Source: Eggerthellaceae bacterium UBA3686
Lineage (GTDB): Bacteria > Actinomycetota > Coriobacteriia > Coriobacteriales > Eggerthellaceae
Assembly (NCBI GenBank): GCA_002371495.1
Contig: DFIX01000051.1
Span: 1-26,311 of the forward strand
Reading direction: 5' to 3'
DNA: 26,311 bases
In this document: piece by piece, positions 15,780 to 23,244 of the stretch
How positions within the stretch are numbered: the stretch's first letter is position 1
How the letters are laid out: each line of letters opens with the position of its first letter
Position numbers and translations under genes: made by a program
Notes under the pieces: generated by a model
What the model was told of the DNA's origin: nothing
Seen by the model: only the letters and a program-made list of their open reading frames with translations
The model's database searches: none

Positions 15780-16313
15780 ATGAACCTGCTCGAGCTCGAA
15801 TGCCCCAACTGTAACGCCACCCTCGACATCGAGGACGGGCTCGACGTCTTTTACTGCAAATACTGCGGGACGAAACTCCTCGTCGAGGGGATGAGCGGCG
15901 ATTCCCTTAACGCGCGGGTGCGGCTCAAGGAGCTCGAGCACGAAGAGAGGCTGCGCGAGGCGGATTACGACCAAAGACGATTCGAGCTCGAGCACCAATC
16001 GAAGCAAAAGCGCAACAAGCTCAAATACGCCCTCATCTTAGCGGGAATCCTGATCTTGCTGATCGTCGCGCTCGCCGGGGGCGTCCAGATCTCGCACAGG
16101 CAAAACGTCGCGAACCTCGAGCGGCTCGAAACCGAAATACAGGCGGACATCATGGCCGGGGACTACGACTCCGCGCTCCTGAAGACAAACGACCTCGACC
16201 TTCACGACAACTATTCGTGGGACGAAGAGCGCATCTGGGACCAGAAGAGAGAGATGTACGTCGATATAATCAACGAGAAGAAGCGCACCACCGAATCTGG
16301 CGACCGCCAATAA
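15780..16313 (+). CDS. Zinc-ribbon, coiled-coil, single-pass membrane protein
   Basis: A 177-residue protein with a zinc ribbon at the N-terminus (C8, C11, C26, C29), a charged probable coiled coil (about 45-80), one membrane segment (about 83-104) and an extracytoplasmic domain of about 70 residues. GGGAGG about seven bases before the ATG fixes the start. The Cys positions are the same as in the 2374 protein, so the two may share a recruited ribbon module, but membrane and outer parts are different. The topology puts the ribbon in the cytoplasm. No enzyme motif is seen. Confidence 0.75.
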   Translation: MNLLELECPNCNATLDIEDGLDVFYCKYCGTKLLVEGMSGDSLNARVRLKELEHEERLREADYDQRRFELEHQSKQKRNKLKYALILAGILILLIVALAGGVQISHRQNVANLERLETEIQADIMAGDYDSALLKTNDLDLHDNYSWDEERIWDQKREMYVDIINEKKRTTESGDRQ

Positions 16314-16510
16314 TGGCGCATCCAGATGCCTGCGTCGTCTCTCATACTCACCGCCAGCGCATTGCAGAGAAGGCTTCTGTTACGGCCCCTACGCCAGTAT
16401 TGAGCCTAATAACTTGCTATCAGGCTTTTTCCTACAACGCCATCCGGCGCGCATCGCAAGCGCCTACCCTTCATCCGGTAACGGAATTGGGCTACGAGGG
16501 GCCAGATAAC

Positions 16511-16693
16511 GGTTTCGTCGCGTTTTGTGCAAAAAAGGGCGTAAGATGGCGAGCTCGGGGCGCCCGATGCACCGCGGTGATGCTGGGCGCCGACAAAACG
16601 CCTGGTCGGTTTGCGACATGACGCCAACGCAGCGACCCTGCGCGCGACCCGCTCGCCATCTTACGCAATATTTTGCACAAAACGCGACAAATC
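16511..16693. mobile_element. Inverted-repeat element 1 (MITE-like)
   Basis: The arm at 16512-16554 and the arm at 16651-16692 are inverted copies about 40 bases long, matching at almost all positions (core GTCGCGTTTTGTGCAAAA and GCGTAAGATGGCGAGC). About 97 bases lie between. The shared motif TGCAAAAAAG...TAAGATGGCGA also ends elements 2 (20352) and 3 (23245). No open frame for a transposase is inside. It lies in the 664-base gap between the genes at 15780 and 16978. Confidence 0.75.
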
Positions 16694-16815
16694 TGCCATC
16701 CAACCCCTTCTTACGTCCCTTCCGCAGCGATGTTTCTTACGACCGGGCTATGCGCAAAACAGTTTTGCCCCTCGACCCGCCTGCAGCAACTTTGGCCAAG
16801 GTATGCGCACCCAAA

Positions 16816-16875
16816 ACCGCGCGGTTTAACCTAGAGCCGGGTTCAGGTAGCGCTTGCCCCCTCGGTGATCGCCTC
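16816..16875 (-). pseudogene. Leftover C-terminal end of an EFR1-like gene
   Basis: On the minus strand this reads GGKRYLNPALG and then a stop at 16826-16828, matching the end of the complete EFR1 gene (RRRYLNPALG, stop 16978-16980). The DNA similarity goes on for about 15 bases past the stop. Only about 50 bases of coding sequence are left and the frame is shifted before that. The terminator hairpin at 16895 separates vestige and gene. Confidence 0.65.
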
Positions 16876-16894
16876 CTTCTTCGAGCACCATGAC

Positions 16895-16947
16895 TGGCGA
16901 AAAAGGGAGACTCCCCTTCCTGTCAGGGGAGTCTCCCTTTTTCGCCA
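16895..16947. terminator. Perfect 22-bp terminator hairpin
   Basis: The arms at 16895-16916 and 16926-16947 are exact complements with a nine-base loop; each arm carries an A or T run (GAAAAAGGG / CCCTTTTTC), so termination could work on both strands. It lies just after the minus-strand EFR1 gene. Confidence 0.85.
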
Positions 16948-16977
16948 CAAAGACGCGCGCGCTCCAAACCGCGCAGT

Positions 16978-17757
16978 TTAACCCAGAGCCGGATTCAGGT
17001 AGCGTCTGCGCCCTTCGGTAACCTTGCCGTGCTGCGACGCGTTATGCGGACAGTAGTGCAGGCACCTTAGGCATTCTGTGCAATGATCGCCTTCCCACAT
17101 GGGCAGGCCGTCGACCATGCGAATCGTGTTGGTCGGACAAACCGCAGCGCAGGTGCCGCAACCGACGCACTTGTCGGCGAGCACGTTGTATACCTTGACA
17201 GAGCGCTTCTTGCCCTCATGCCCCGTACCGACCGAAAGCGCCGCGCCAAGCGGATTGGCAGCCACGTAATCGCCAACATGTCGGGCCGCCACAAGCCCTG
17301 CAACCCGTTCGGCAGTCTTTCCGGCAACTTCAAGCTTGCGCATCACGATGTCATCGGAAGGCGTGTTGAACAGATACAGGCAGTTGCCCACGCTCTGCAC
17401 AGCGAAGGCAGCGTCCACCTTCAGGCCCTGGTACTTCCAAAGAAGCTTCGCGAGAAACTTGCTTTCGGTGCCGGGGAAATGCCCGTAGGTTTCCACGGTA
17501 AAGCAGTAGGCGGGTGCGTATGGCTCGCCATCAGACGTGACGAACTTCAAGCGCTGCACGAATTCGTCAACCAGAGGCGGCGTGGACCAGCGGTGCGTCG
17601 GGAACGCGAACCCAAGCGTTGCGCCCTGGTCCACACTAACCTCGAAGCGGCCTTCGCGGTAGGCCTTGCCCATGTCGAACAGCTCGTCACCCGTTTTCTC
17701 GGCTATGGCCTTCGCAACCGCGAACGTGTTGCCAGTGCCGCTGAAGTACAGAATCAT
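16978..17757 (-). CDS. EFR1-type flavodoxin-ferredoxin
   Basis: A 259-residue cytoplasmic electron carrier. The N-terminus is a flavodoxin domain with the FMN phosphate loop SGTGNT (6-11) and a PTHRWSTP segment. The C-terminus has a two-cluster ferredoxin, CVGCGTCAAVC (C197, C200, C203, C207) and CTECLRCLHYC (C226, C229, C232, C236), each followed by Pro. This combination defines the EFR1 family of anaerobes. The ATG at 17757 is chosen because the flavodoxin strand begins MILYFSGTGNT and GGGAGG precedes it; a longer frame adds ten unrelated residues. Electron donor and acceptor are unknown. It is followed by a strong terminator. Confidence 0.9.
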   Translation of the reverse strand: MILYFSGTGNTFAVAKAIAEKTGDELFDMGKAYREGRFEVSVDQGATLGFAFPTHRWSTPPLVDEFVQRLKFVTSDGEPYAPAYCFTVETYGHFPGTESKFLAKLLWKYQGLKVDAAFAVQSVGNCLYLFNTPSDDIVMRKLEVAGKTAERVAGLVAARHVGDYVAANPLGAALSVGTGHEGKKRSVKVYNVLADKCVGCGTCAAVCPTNTIRMVDGLPMWEGDHCTECLRCLHYCPHNASQHGKVTEGRRRYLNPALG

Positions 17758-17814
17758 GATCACCCTCCCCAATCTTCGCCAAAACAACTATATCGCCCAT
17801 GCAAGCGTATGCAA

Positions 17815-17851
17815 AAGAGGGATTTCCGTCCCTGCGACGGGAATCCCTCTT
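17815..17851. terminator. Terminator of the DmsB-like gene
   Basis: Arms of 16 bases at 17815-17830 and 17836-17851 (15 pairs match) with a five-base loop. On the minus strand the stem is followed by TTTTGC. It ends transcription of the gene at 17891 before the EFR1 gene. Confidence 0.75.
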
Positions 17852-17890
17852 GCGCGCACCGCCTTGACATGCCAGGCGGCGCGTATACCG

Positions 17891-18304
17891 TTACAGCTGC
17901 TTCTCGGCGTAGTAGACGCCCTCGCGCGTGCCTTCCCAAGCAGGACGCTGGCTGATGGTATAGCCCATGCCGCGCAGACGTTCCATCTCACGCGAGATCG
18001 CGCTGTTCAAATCGTCCACGTCGCCAGACGTGAGCGCCTCGGTCGTGCAGTTGTACACGCAGTACGGCATGCCTTCGGTGGAATCGGTGCCACGGCAGTT
18101 GATGCACTTCTGGGTGAAAACGGGCTTCCACTTCATATGCAGGTTGGGCCACTGCCCTCCCGGCAGGTCCACTCCGCCGCCGCCAATCGTCTCGATGTAC
18201 AGGCGATGCTCCTCGACGGGAAGATCCCAGGCCACCTTGCATGCCATGCTACATGTCCAGCAACCGACGCAACGGTTGACATTGCACAAAATCGACTGTG
18301 CCAT
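17891..18304 (-). CDS. DmsB-like 4Fe-4S ferredoxin subunit, short form
   Basis: A 137-residue protein that begins like the electron-transfer subunit of DMSO reductase-type molybdoenzymes: CVGCWTCSMAC (C12, C15, C18, C22) and later CINC...YCVYNC, so two [4Fe-4S] clusters are likely. Usual DmsB/NrfC-like subunits have four clusters and about 190 residues; here the C-terminal cluster pair is absent and a helical tail (ISREMERLRGMGY) follows. No molybdopterin catalytic subunit or membrane anchor is nearby, so it is an orphan, perhaps serving an enzyme elsewhere. The start at 18304 is taken from the family N-terminus; the ribosome binding site is poor. Confidence 0.82.
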   Translation of the reverse strand: MAQSILCNVNRCVGCWTCSMACKVAWDLPVEEHRLYIETIGGGGVDLPGGQWPNLHMKWKPVFTQKCINCRGTDSTEGMPYCVYNCTTEALTSGDVDDLNSAISREMERLRGMGYTISQRPAWEGTREGVYYAEKQL

Positions 18305-18354
18305 ACTGATTCTGCAGATAAGCCGTCTCGCGTATCGCAAAGGTTTGTGCAATT

Positions 18355-18464
18355 AAAAGACAACGGAGACAGAGGATATTGCCTTGTCGGCAGATGCTGC
18401 CGTACGCGCGAAACGGGCGCTGGCCCGGCAAGACAACATCCTCCGATGCTCCCCGTTGTCTTTT
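18355..18464. repeat. Long hairpin 1 of the GACAACG set
   Basis: Left arm 18355-18390 (AAAAGACAACGGAGACA...) and right arm 18425-18464 (...CCCCGTTGTCTTTT) are imperfect inverted copies of about 36 bases with a 34-base loop. It stands in the gap between the DmsB-like gene and the L,D-transpeptidase gene. Hairpin 2 at 18553 repeats the same arm wording. Confidence 0.7.
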
Positions 18465-18498
18465 GTAGTAGCTCAGCGAAACCCAAGGCTCAGCAATG

Positions 18499-18546
18499 CA
18501 GAACGTTGAGCTCAGCTGCAAAATAACGATCGACTCAGTCAAGGCA
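18499..18546 (+). pseudogene. Leftover C-terminal end of an L,D-transpeptidase gene
   Basis: In frame, this reads NVELSCKITIDSVKA, which closely matches HVEPGCKITIDSLKN at the end of the complete gene (19434-19481); the DNA is about four-fifths identical. Nothing else of that gene remains here. It sits between hairpins 1 and 2. Confidence 0.7.
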
Positions 18547-18552
18547 ACCGCT

Positions 18553-18612
18553 GACAACGGGGCAGAGGATATTGTTTGCTCGGAGGAAGACAACGTCCTC
18601 CGCCCCCGTTGT
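18553..18612. repeat. Long hairpin 2 of the GACAACG set
   Basis: GACAACGGGGCAGAGGAT (from 18553) pairs with the reverse of GTCCTCCGCCCCCGTTGTC (ending 18612), arms about 25 bases with one bulge. It ends about 48 bases before the ATG of the L,D-transpeptidase gene, so it may affect that gene's expression. Confidence 0.7.
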
Positions 18613-18659
18613 CTTCTGTACACTATTCGCACGCCCAACGACAAAGAAAGGGAGCTGCA

Positions 18660-19499
18660 ATGCACAAGAGCGATGCCGCCGTAACGACACGATCTTTTTC
18701 GAAAGCCAGACGCGCAAACCGCAGGATGCGCCGCATATCTGTAGCGCTCTTGCTTGCCGCCTTGCTTGGCATTGCGGGTTGCGCATCGGGCAGCCCGAGT
18801 AATGCGGCGGCAAGCGCTGCGGGCAAGGCTTCGAATGCGTCGGAGTCGTATTTCGCCCAGCAGGAGGTGCGCCCCTCCCCCGAATGGGTGACGAATCTCG
18901 ACGCAGCCAAGGATGCAAGCACAAAGCAGCTGATAGTCGTCGCAGGCGTGGACAAGAGTACCGCCTATGTGACCATGCACGAAAAAGACGCAAATGGTTC
19001 ATGGCAGCAGATCATAGCTACGCCGGGATTCATCGGGCTGGAAGGCCTGGGACCTGCCGATTCGGATCATTCCTATACGCCGGTGGGCACTTTCACCATC
19101 GATAAGGCATTCGGACTTGCCGAAGACCCCGGCTGCAAGATGGAGTACCTGCAGGTTGACGACGCGTACTACTGGTCGGGCGACGAGCGCGAAGGCATGC
19201 ATTTCAACGAGCTGGTTTCGATCGAGGACCTGCCCGACCTCGACCTCGAGAATAGCGAGCACATAGCCGACTTCGACTACGCCTACCAGTACGTGCTGAA
19301 TATGGGCTTCAACGCCGATTGCAAACCCGGCGGCGGCTCGGCGTTTTTCTTCCATAGCTTCCGCGTAAACCGGCCCTACACAGGCGGTTGCGTGGCGGTT
19401 CCCGAAGACATCATGAGGTTCGTGATGACGCACGTTGAGCCCGGCTGCAAGATTACGATCGACTCGCTCAAGAACTTCGGCGGCGACCTTGACGCCTGA
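18660..19499 (+). CDS. Lipoprotein L,D-transpeptidase (YkuD fold)
   Basis: A 279-residue protein with a twin-Arg-like basic N-terminus, a hydrophobic segment and a lipobox ending GIAGC (C41), so it is likely lipid-anchored outside. The C-terminal YkuD-type domain has the active-site signature with H232 (FFFHSF) and YTGGCVAV (catalytic C244), the usual HX(n)(S/T)-x-GC arrangement with TGGC in place of SHGC. Such enzymes form 3-3 crosslinks in peptidoglycan or attach proteins to it. AGGGAG seven bases before the ATG fixes the start. Its C-terminal end has a duplicate at 18499. Confidence 0.85.
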   Translation: MHKSDAAVTTRSFSKARRANRRMRRISVALLLAALLGIAGCASGSPSNAAASAAGKASNASESYFAQQEVRPSPEWVTNLDAAKDASTKQLIVVAGVDKSTAYVTMHEKDANGSWQQIIATPGFIGLEGLGPADSDHSYTPVGTFTIDKAFGLAEDPGCKMEYLQVDDAYYWSGDEREGMHFNELVSIEDLPDLDLENSEHIADFDYAYQYVLNMGFNADCKPGGGSAFFFHSFRVNRPYTGGCVAVPEDIMRFVMTHVEPGCKITIDSLKNFGGDLDA

Positions 19500-19518
19500 T
19501 CACCCACGCCTAGCTACG

Positions 19519-19580
19519 AGGCAACGGGGACGGAAACAACGAGGAAATCGTTTTCGTCGGCGTGATCGCCCCCGTGCCTT
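19519..19580. terminator. Hairpin after the L,D-transpeptidase gene
   Basis: AGGCAACGGGG (19519-19529) pairs with CCCCCGTGCCTT (19569-19580) with one bulge, enclosing a small AACGA/TCGTT stem. No T tract follows. Confidence 0.5.
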
Positions 19581-19863
19581 CGGATTTCATCGCGCCGTAA
19601 AAGCCCGAACGCGCAAAGAAGAAGCATCCCCCATCGCCCGTCCGGCTCAACGGCGCGGCGATGTGATTACCGCTGCGCACGTTTTAGCTTTTGAAATCGG
19701 CGGGAGCGCTTGCCGCCTACATGCTTATACCGCCAAGCTGGGCCACCATGGATAATCGGCAACGGCTCGTTTAAGCATTCCTGCTAAAGCTTCCGACCCC
19801 GTCATAGTCACATCCTGCAACATCTACGTAATCTACGCGTAATTGCCTTGGTCAAAAGCATCC

Positions 19864-20049
19864 GCACAGGCGGCTGCGCCTGTACAATCTGATGGAAAAA
19901 CACGTCTTCTGTAACCGCGTGGTTACAGAATTGGACCCCTAGCGTGGCCACAGGCCTATGCATGCGGTAAACGGCTGATTCGATTAGCGCAGACTAATCG
20001 TTGATACCATCTTGATATGCATCACATCAAATAGACAGGCTATTCACTG
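19864..20049. promoter_or_regulatory. Cluster of short inverted repeats without a clear target gene
   Basis: Within about 180 bases lie ACAGGCG..CGCCTGT (around 19866-19882), TTCTGTAACC (19907-19916) with GGTTACAGAA (19921-19930), CGATTAG (19981-19987) with CTAATCG (19994-20000), and TTGAT..ATCAA near 20010-20030. The phrase GGTTACAGA recurs at 20051. They look like operator sites, but the open frame that follows (20050-20373) has no ribosome binding site and carries a nine-base tandem repeat, so the regulated gene is probably lost. Confidence 0.4.
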
Positions 20050-20142
20050 ATGGTTACAGAGAATGGTTTCCTCATGCCAATGATCGCAGCAGGCGTATCT
20101 TGCGCAGGCTGTGCTTATTTCGACGACGTGATAAGACGGTAT

Positions 20143-20196
20143 CTCAACTTGCCCAACTTGCTCAACTTGCTCAACCTGCTCAACTTGCTCAACCTG
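20143..20196. repeat. Six tandem copies of a 9-bp unit
   Basis: CTCAACTTG is repeated six times without gaps (variants CCCAACTTG and CTCAACCTG). Being three codons long, it keeps any frame open; on the plus strand it would code for LNL units, on the minus strand for QVE units. A small hairpin, AAAGCGG (20284-20290) with CCGCTTT (20296-20302), follows. Confidence 0.9.
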
Positions 20197-20351
20197 CCTT
20201 CGAAAGCGAAAACGCTCCGGCCTCAGCTCCGCAGCTCGCAACGTACGCACTCGGCAACCTCCGGGTTTAAGTCGTTGCAGAACAAAGCGGATTTGCCGCT
20301 TTACTCAGCTTTCGTAACTGTTTACGAGGCCCCGATAAACAAATCGCTGCC

Positions 20352-20533
20352 ATTTCTGCAAAAAAGCCCGTAAGATGGCGAATCGAATCCCAAGTCATTA
20401 CGATCATGACGCAACCTCGCATGACGCATTCATCCACGAACAGGCATTATGCATTAGAAGCTTTAAGAGGAATAGCGGCATGGAGTCTTATTCATACCCC
20501 CACTCGCCATCTTATCCACTTTTTTGCATAAAT
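20352..20533. mobile_element. Inverted-repeat element 2 (MITE-like)
   Basis: Left arm ATTTCTGCAAAAAAGCCCGT (from 20352) continuing AAGATGGCGA and right arm TCGCCATCTTATCCACTTTT (from 20504) continuing TTGCATAAAT match at about 26 of 30 positions as inverted copies. The element is 182 bases long, close to element 1. No gene is inside. It ends 46 bases before the putative nuclease gene. Confidence 0.75.
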
Positions 20534-20579
20534 CTTTGGAAATTAATTATCAAGAACCTCGAATAGGCACTGAAACGAT

Positions 20580-21551
20580 ATGAAACTTATACTGAGTCAC
20601 ACATCTGCCCTCGATTTCGCCCGCGCCAATCGCTGGCGACGCGGAGAACTACCGTATGCGGCCATTCGCTCGCTCTCAGATTGCGCTAGTTCGCTTTCGG
20701 AGATCGAGAGCATCTTTATCCCAGCTTTTGACCAAACCGAACGTCGCCTTGAAGTACTTGTCGGCAGCTCGTCTAAAGCGACGAAGTCTAAAGAACATGT
20801 ATGCCGGATCCTCAAAACAAAGCCAATTACAGGTATGTTCTGCAAAATAAACGATAAGGCCTATACCGTATCTCCCGAGATGCTCTTCGTGCAAATGGCA
20901 ACAAGATTACCGCTGCTTGACCTCATAAAGCTCGGGTTGGAGCTATGCGGCACCTACGCGCCATGCCCCTATGCCGATAGATTTGACGAGCGACCTCCCT
21001 TAACGACTAAAAATCGACTTGTTCACTTCTGCAATCGGGCGCACGGTGTTCGCGGAGCAGTTACCGCCTCAAAAGCACTTCGATGGGTAGTAGATGGATC
21101 TAATTCTCCAGCAGAAACAGCCCTGCTCTTGTTTTTGTGCATGCCTGTTCGCATCGGAGGTTACGGATTTGCATTCCCAGATATGAACCCAGAGACCAAA
21201 CTTGGAAAACGAGCGTCCCGAATGGCAGAGTACCCCAAGATGCGCTGCGACCTGCATTGGGTAGACGAGCGAGTTGTCATAGAATACGACAGCGACCAAG
21301 AGCACCTCACCTCGCAGAGCGCGTCAAATGATGCACGTAGACGCAATGTTTTAGGCTATGAAAGCATTACCGTCATTACCGTGCGCAAACCGATGATTCA
21401 ATCATCAATGGCTTTCGAAAATGTCGTACGCCAACTTGCCCGGGCGCTTGGAAGACAGCTTCGACCGCGCGACCTTGAATTCACGAAAGCACGGTCAAAT
21501 TTGCGCTATGAATTATTTCCTTGGCTTTACGGCACGCACAACGTGTACTGA
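20580..21551 (+). CDS. Putative endonuclease-fold protein (DUF559/Vsr-like C-terminus)
   Basis: A 323-residue protein. The C-terminal part carries a PD-(D/E)XK pattern as in DUF559/Vsr proteins: SPAET (E179), RCDLHW (D224), VVIEYDSDQEH (E235, D237, H242) and DARRRNVLGYESITV (D251, R253, R254). The N-terminal part (1-160) resembles regions found before this domain in many actinobacterial proteins, with RLVHFCNRAHGVRG. From memory this architecture is common and multicopy in Coriobacteriia. Base composition is more AT-rich than the flanks, and there is no good ribosome binding site before the ATG. The function is unknown; a DNA-binding regulator or nuclease is inferred from the fold only. Confidence 0.7.
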   Translation: MKLILSHTSALDFARANRWRRGELPYAAIRSLSDCASSLSEIESIFIPAFDQTERRLEVLVGSSSKATKSKEHVCRILKTKPITGMFCKINDKAYTVSPEMLFVQMATRLPLLDLIKLGLELCGTYAPCPYADRFDERPPLTTKNRLVHFCNRAHGVRGAVTASKALRWVVDGSNSPAETALLLFLCMPVRIGGYGFAFPDMNPETKLGKRASRMAEYPKMRCDLHWVDERVVIEYDSDQEHLTSQSASNDARRRNVLGYESITVITVRKPMIQSSMAFENVVRQLARALGRQLRPRDLEFTKARSNLRYELFPWLYGTHNVY

Positions 21552-21675
21552 CGACAAGAACGCTAGATTCGTGCTTAACTTTGCTGCCGTGCGGTTTCGT
21601 CGCACAGCGGAAAAGGGCTAGACCACGGCAAAAATCAAGCCTGACATCAAAGCGACTGGTCATCGATAGGCGAAT

Positions 21676-21705
21676 AAGACAACGGCCTACGTCCTCGTTG
21701 TTTTT
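21676..21705 (+). terminator. Terminator with T tract after the putative nuclease
   Basis: AAGACAACG (21676-21684) pairs with CGTTGTTTT (21696 on, one G-T pair), loop of 11 bases, followed by TTAATAC. The arm GACAACG is shared with the long hairpins at 18355 and 18553. Confidence 0.6.
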
Positions 21706-21777
21706 AATACAATTTCGATTATCGGCTGTCAGCACAAACTTCGCGAAACGGCGCTACAAGCATTCGAGGGGACGCGG

Positions 21778-22230
21778 ATGGACATAATCGGCAAGACCAT
21801 ACGCAACGAGTTCATGGAGATCTACGCACGTGAGCGCATGGACCACATAACGGTGAAGGCTCTGTGCGCAGCCGTGCCCGTGGCCCGCACCACGTTCTAC
21901 GCGCGCTACCGCAACGTCGACGACGTGCTCGAAGAAGTCGAGGACGGCCTGCTGTCCGGACTTGCCGAGGTCACCGAGCGCATATCGGGCGGCGACCTGC
22001 CCACCATGGACTTCGGACCCTTCCTCGACGAGACGCTCTGGTTCATCAAGGCGAACTGGGCTGATTTCCACGCGCTGCTCGTCGATCAGCCGGACCTTCG
22101 CTTCATCGCGAAGTGGAAGGACGCCATAAAGGCAAATTTTGCGCATCGCTACCCTGCGGCGCGCATGCACCCCAACTGGAACCTGCTGGCCGAGATGGCC
22201 GCCTCCGCCGCGATCGGCGCCTACTCAAGG
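21778..22230 (+). pseudogene. TetR-family regulator, C-terminus deleted
   Basis: The frame begins MDIIGKTIRNEFMEIYARER and has the TetR helix-turn-helix (ITVKALCAAVPVARTTFYAR), then a ligand-binding region typical of small TetR proteins. GAGGGG lies six bases before the ATG. After AAIGAYS (near 22228) the sequence becomes that of another gene in a different frame; the TetR frame continues into 29 senseless residues ending at 22317. The DNA-binding part is intact, so a shortened repressor might still be made, but the C-terminal dimer helix is at least partly lost. Confidence 0.75.
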
Positions 22231-22985
22231 CCTCCGGCATCTTCCAGCCGCGCGAGAGCCGGCTGTGGCTGCCGGTGTCGGCCTACCTCATCGAGTATCC
22301 CAAAGGCCTGTTCCTAGTCGATACCGGCTGGGCGCGTGCCATGAGCCCCAAGGGCGTTTTCGATAAGAAGGCCCACGTGAAGTCTCTCGTATCGCTCGTT
22401 CTCTACGAAGTAAACCAAGGGCAGGTCCCACTCGGCGCGTGCGTCGACGAGCAACTTGCCGCTATGGGCATAAAGACGAGTGACATCGATGCGGTGCTGC
22501 TCACCCATCTGGACTGCGACCACGCAAACGGCATCGTACAGGTGAAGGACGCCAAGCGCTTCGTCGTGGCCGCCGACGAGGTGCGCTTCGCGAGCAAGGT
22601 TACCAACCGTGTGCGCTACAACAAGGACTGGTGGAGCATGGTCGAGCTCGACGCCATCGAGTGGACCCGCACCGAGGGCCCAGCAGGCAAATCATACGAC
22701 CTGCTCGACGACGGGTCCATTCGGCTGATCAACATCCCCGGGCACGCCGACGGCCTGTTCGCCGTGAAAGCCGTCGCAGATGATGGGCGCTTCGTCCTGC
22801 TGTTCAGCGACGGCGGCTACGCGCGCAGAAGCTGGGAGGAGCAGATCACGAGCGGCATCGCCGCTGACAAGGAAGCCCAGAAGAAGTCGCTTGCCTGGAT
22901 CCGCGAGCAATCCCTCGATCCGCTTTGCGTGGAGTCGCTGGCCAACCACGACCCCGACATCGAACCGCACGTCATCGAGCTGTAA
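22227..22985 (+). pseudogene. Metallo-beta-lactamase-fold hydrolase (AHL-lactonase-like), N-terminus deleted
   Basis: From KASGIFQPRESRLW onward this is an MBL-fold enzyme of the N-acyl homoserine lactonase type: FLVDTGW, the metal motif LLTHLDCDHANG (HxDxDH), IPGHADG (further His) and LFSDGGYA (bridging Asp), ending NHDPDIEPH. The first ~30-40 residues of the family (up to the first beta strands) are missing because the TetR gene joins here. The frame can be opened at an ATG at 22113, but the residues before 22227 are a foreign frame of TetR. Folding and activity are doubtful. Substrates of the family include lactones; the real one is unknown. Confidence 0.75.
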
Positions 22986-23018
22986 GGAAGGACGAGGATG
23001 CGGGCAGCCTGGATGAAA

Positions 23019-23091
23019 CAACGGGCCACGTCCCCGCCGCCTTCCGATGAGGCGCTCGATGGGGCAACGGGCCACTTCCCCGCCGTCTTCC
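23019..23091. repeat. Two tandem copies of a 27-bp unit
   Basis: CAACGGGCCACGTCCCCGCC (from 23019, 27 bases in all) returns at 23065-23091 with two changes, 46 bases apart. It follows the hydrolase remnant. No function can be assigned. Confidence 0.7.
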
Positions 23092-23169
23092 TCCGTCGAT
23101 TTGTAACTTGGAGCCCGAGTCATCCCTTCGAAGAAGGGGCCGTTCACCATCCACAATCGACTTCCAATA

Positions 23170-23205
23170 GCCTGGGTCTCATAACCGAGGCTTTGAGACC
23201 CAGGC
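23170..23205. terminator. Perfect 12-bp hairpin
   Basis: GCCTGGGTCTCA (23170-23181) pairs with TGAGACCCAGGC (23194-23205), loop of 12 bases. It may end transcripts of the hydrolase region; no T tract follows. Confidence 0.6.
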
Positions 23206-23244
23206 AACAAAGGCGGCGCAGAGGCCCAGTCTTGCATTTCGAGA

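Noticed and set aside
20143..20196. CRISPR-like or protein tandem repeat
   Set aside because: The units are only nine bases and contiguous, without spacers, so it is not a CRISPR array; a protein made of them has no start signal.
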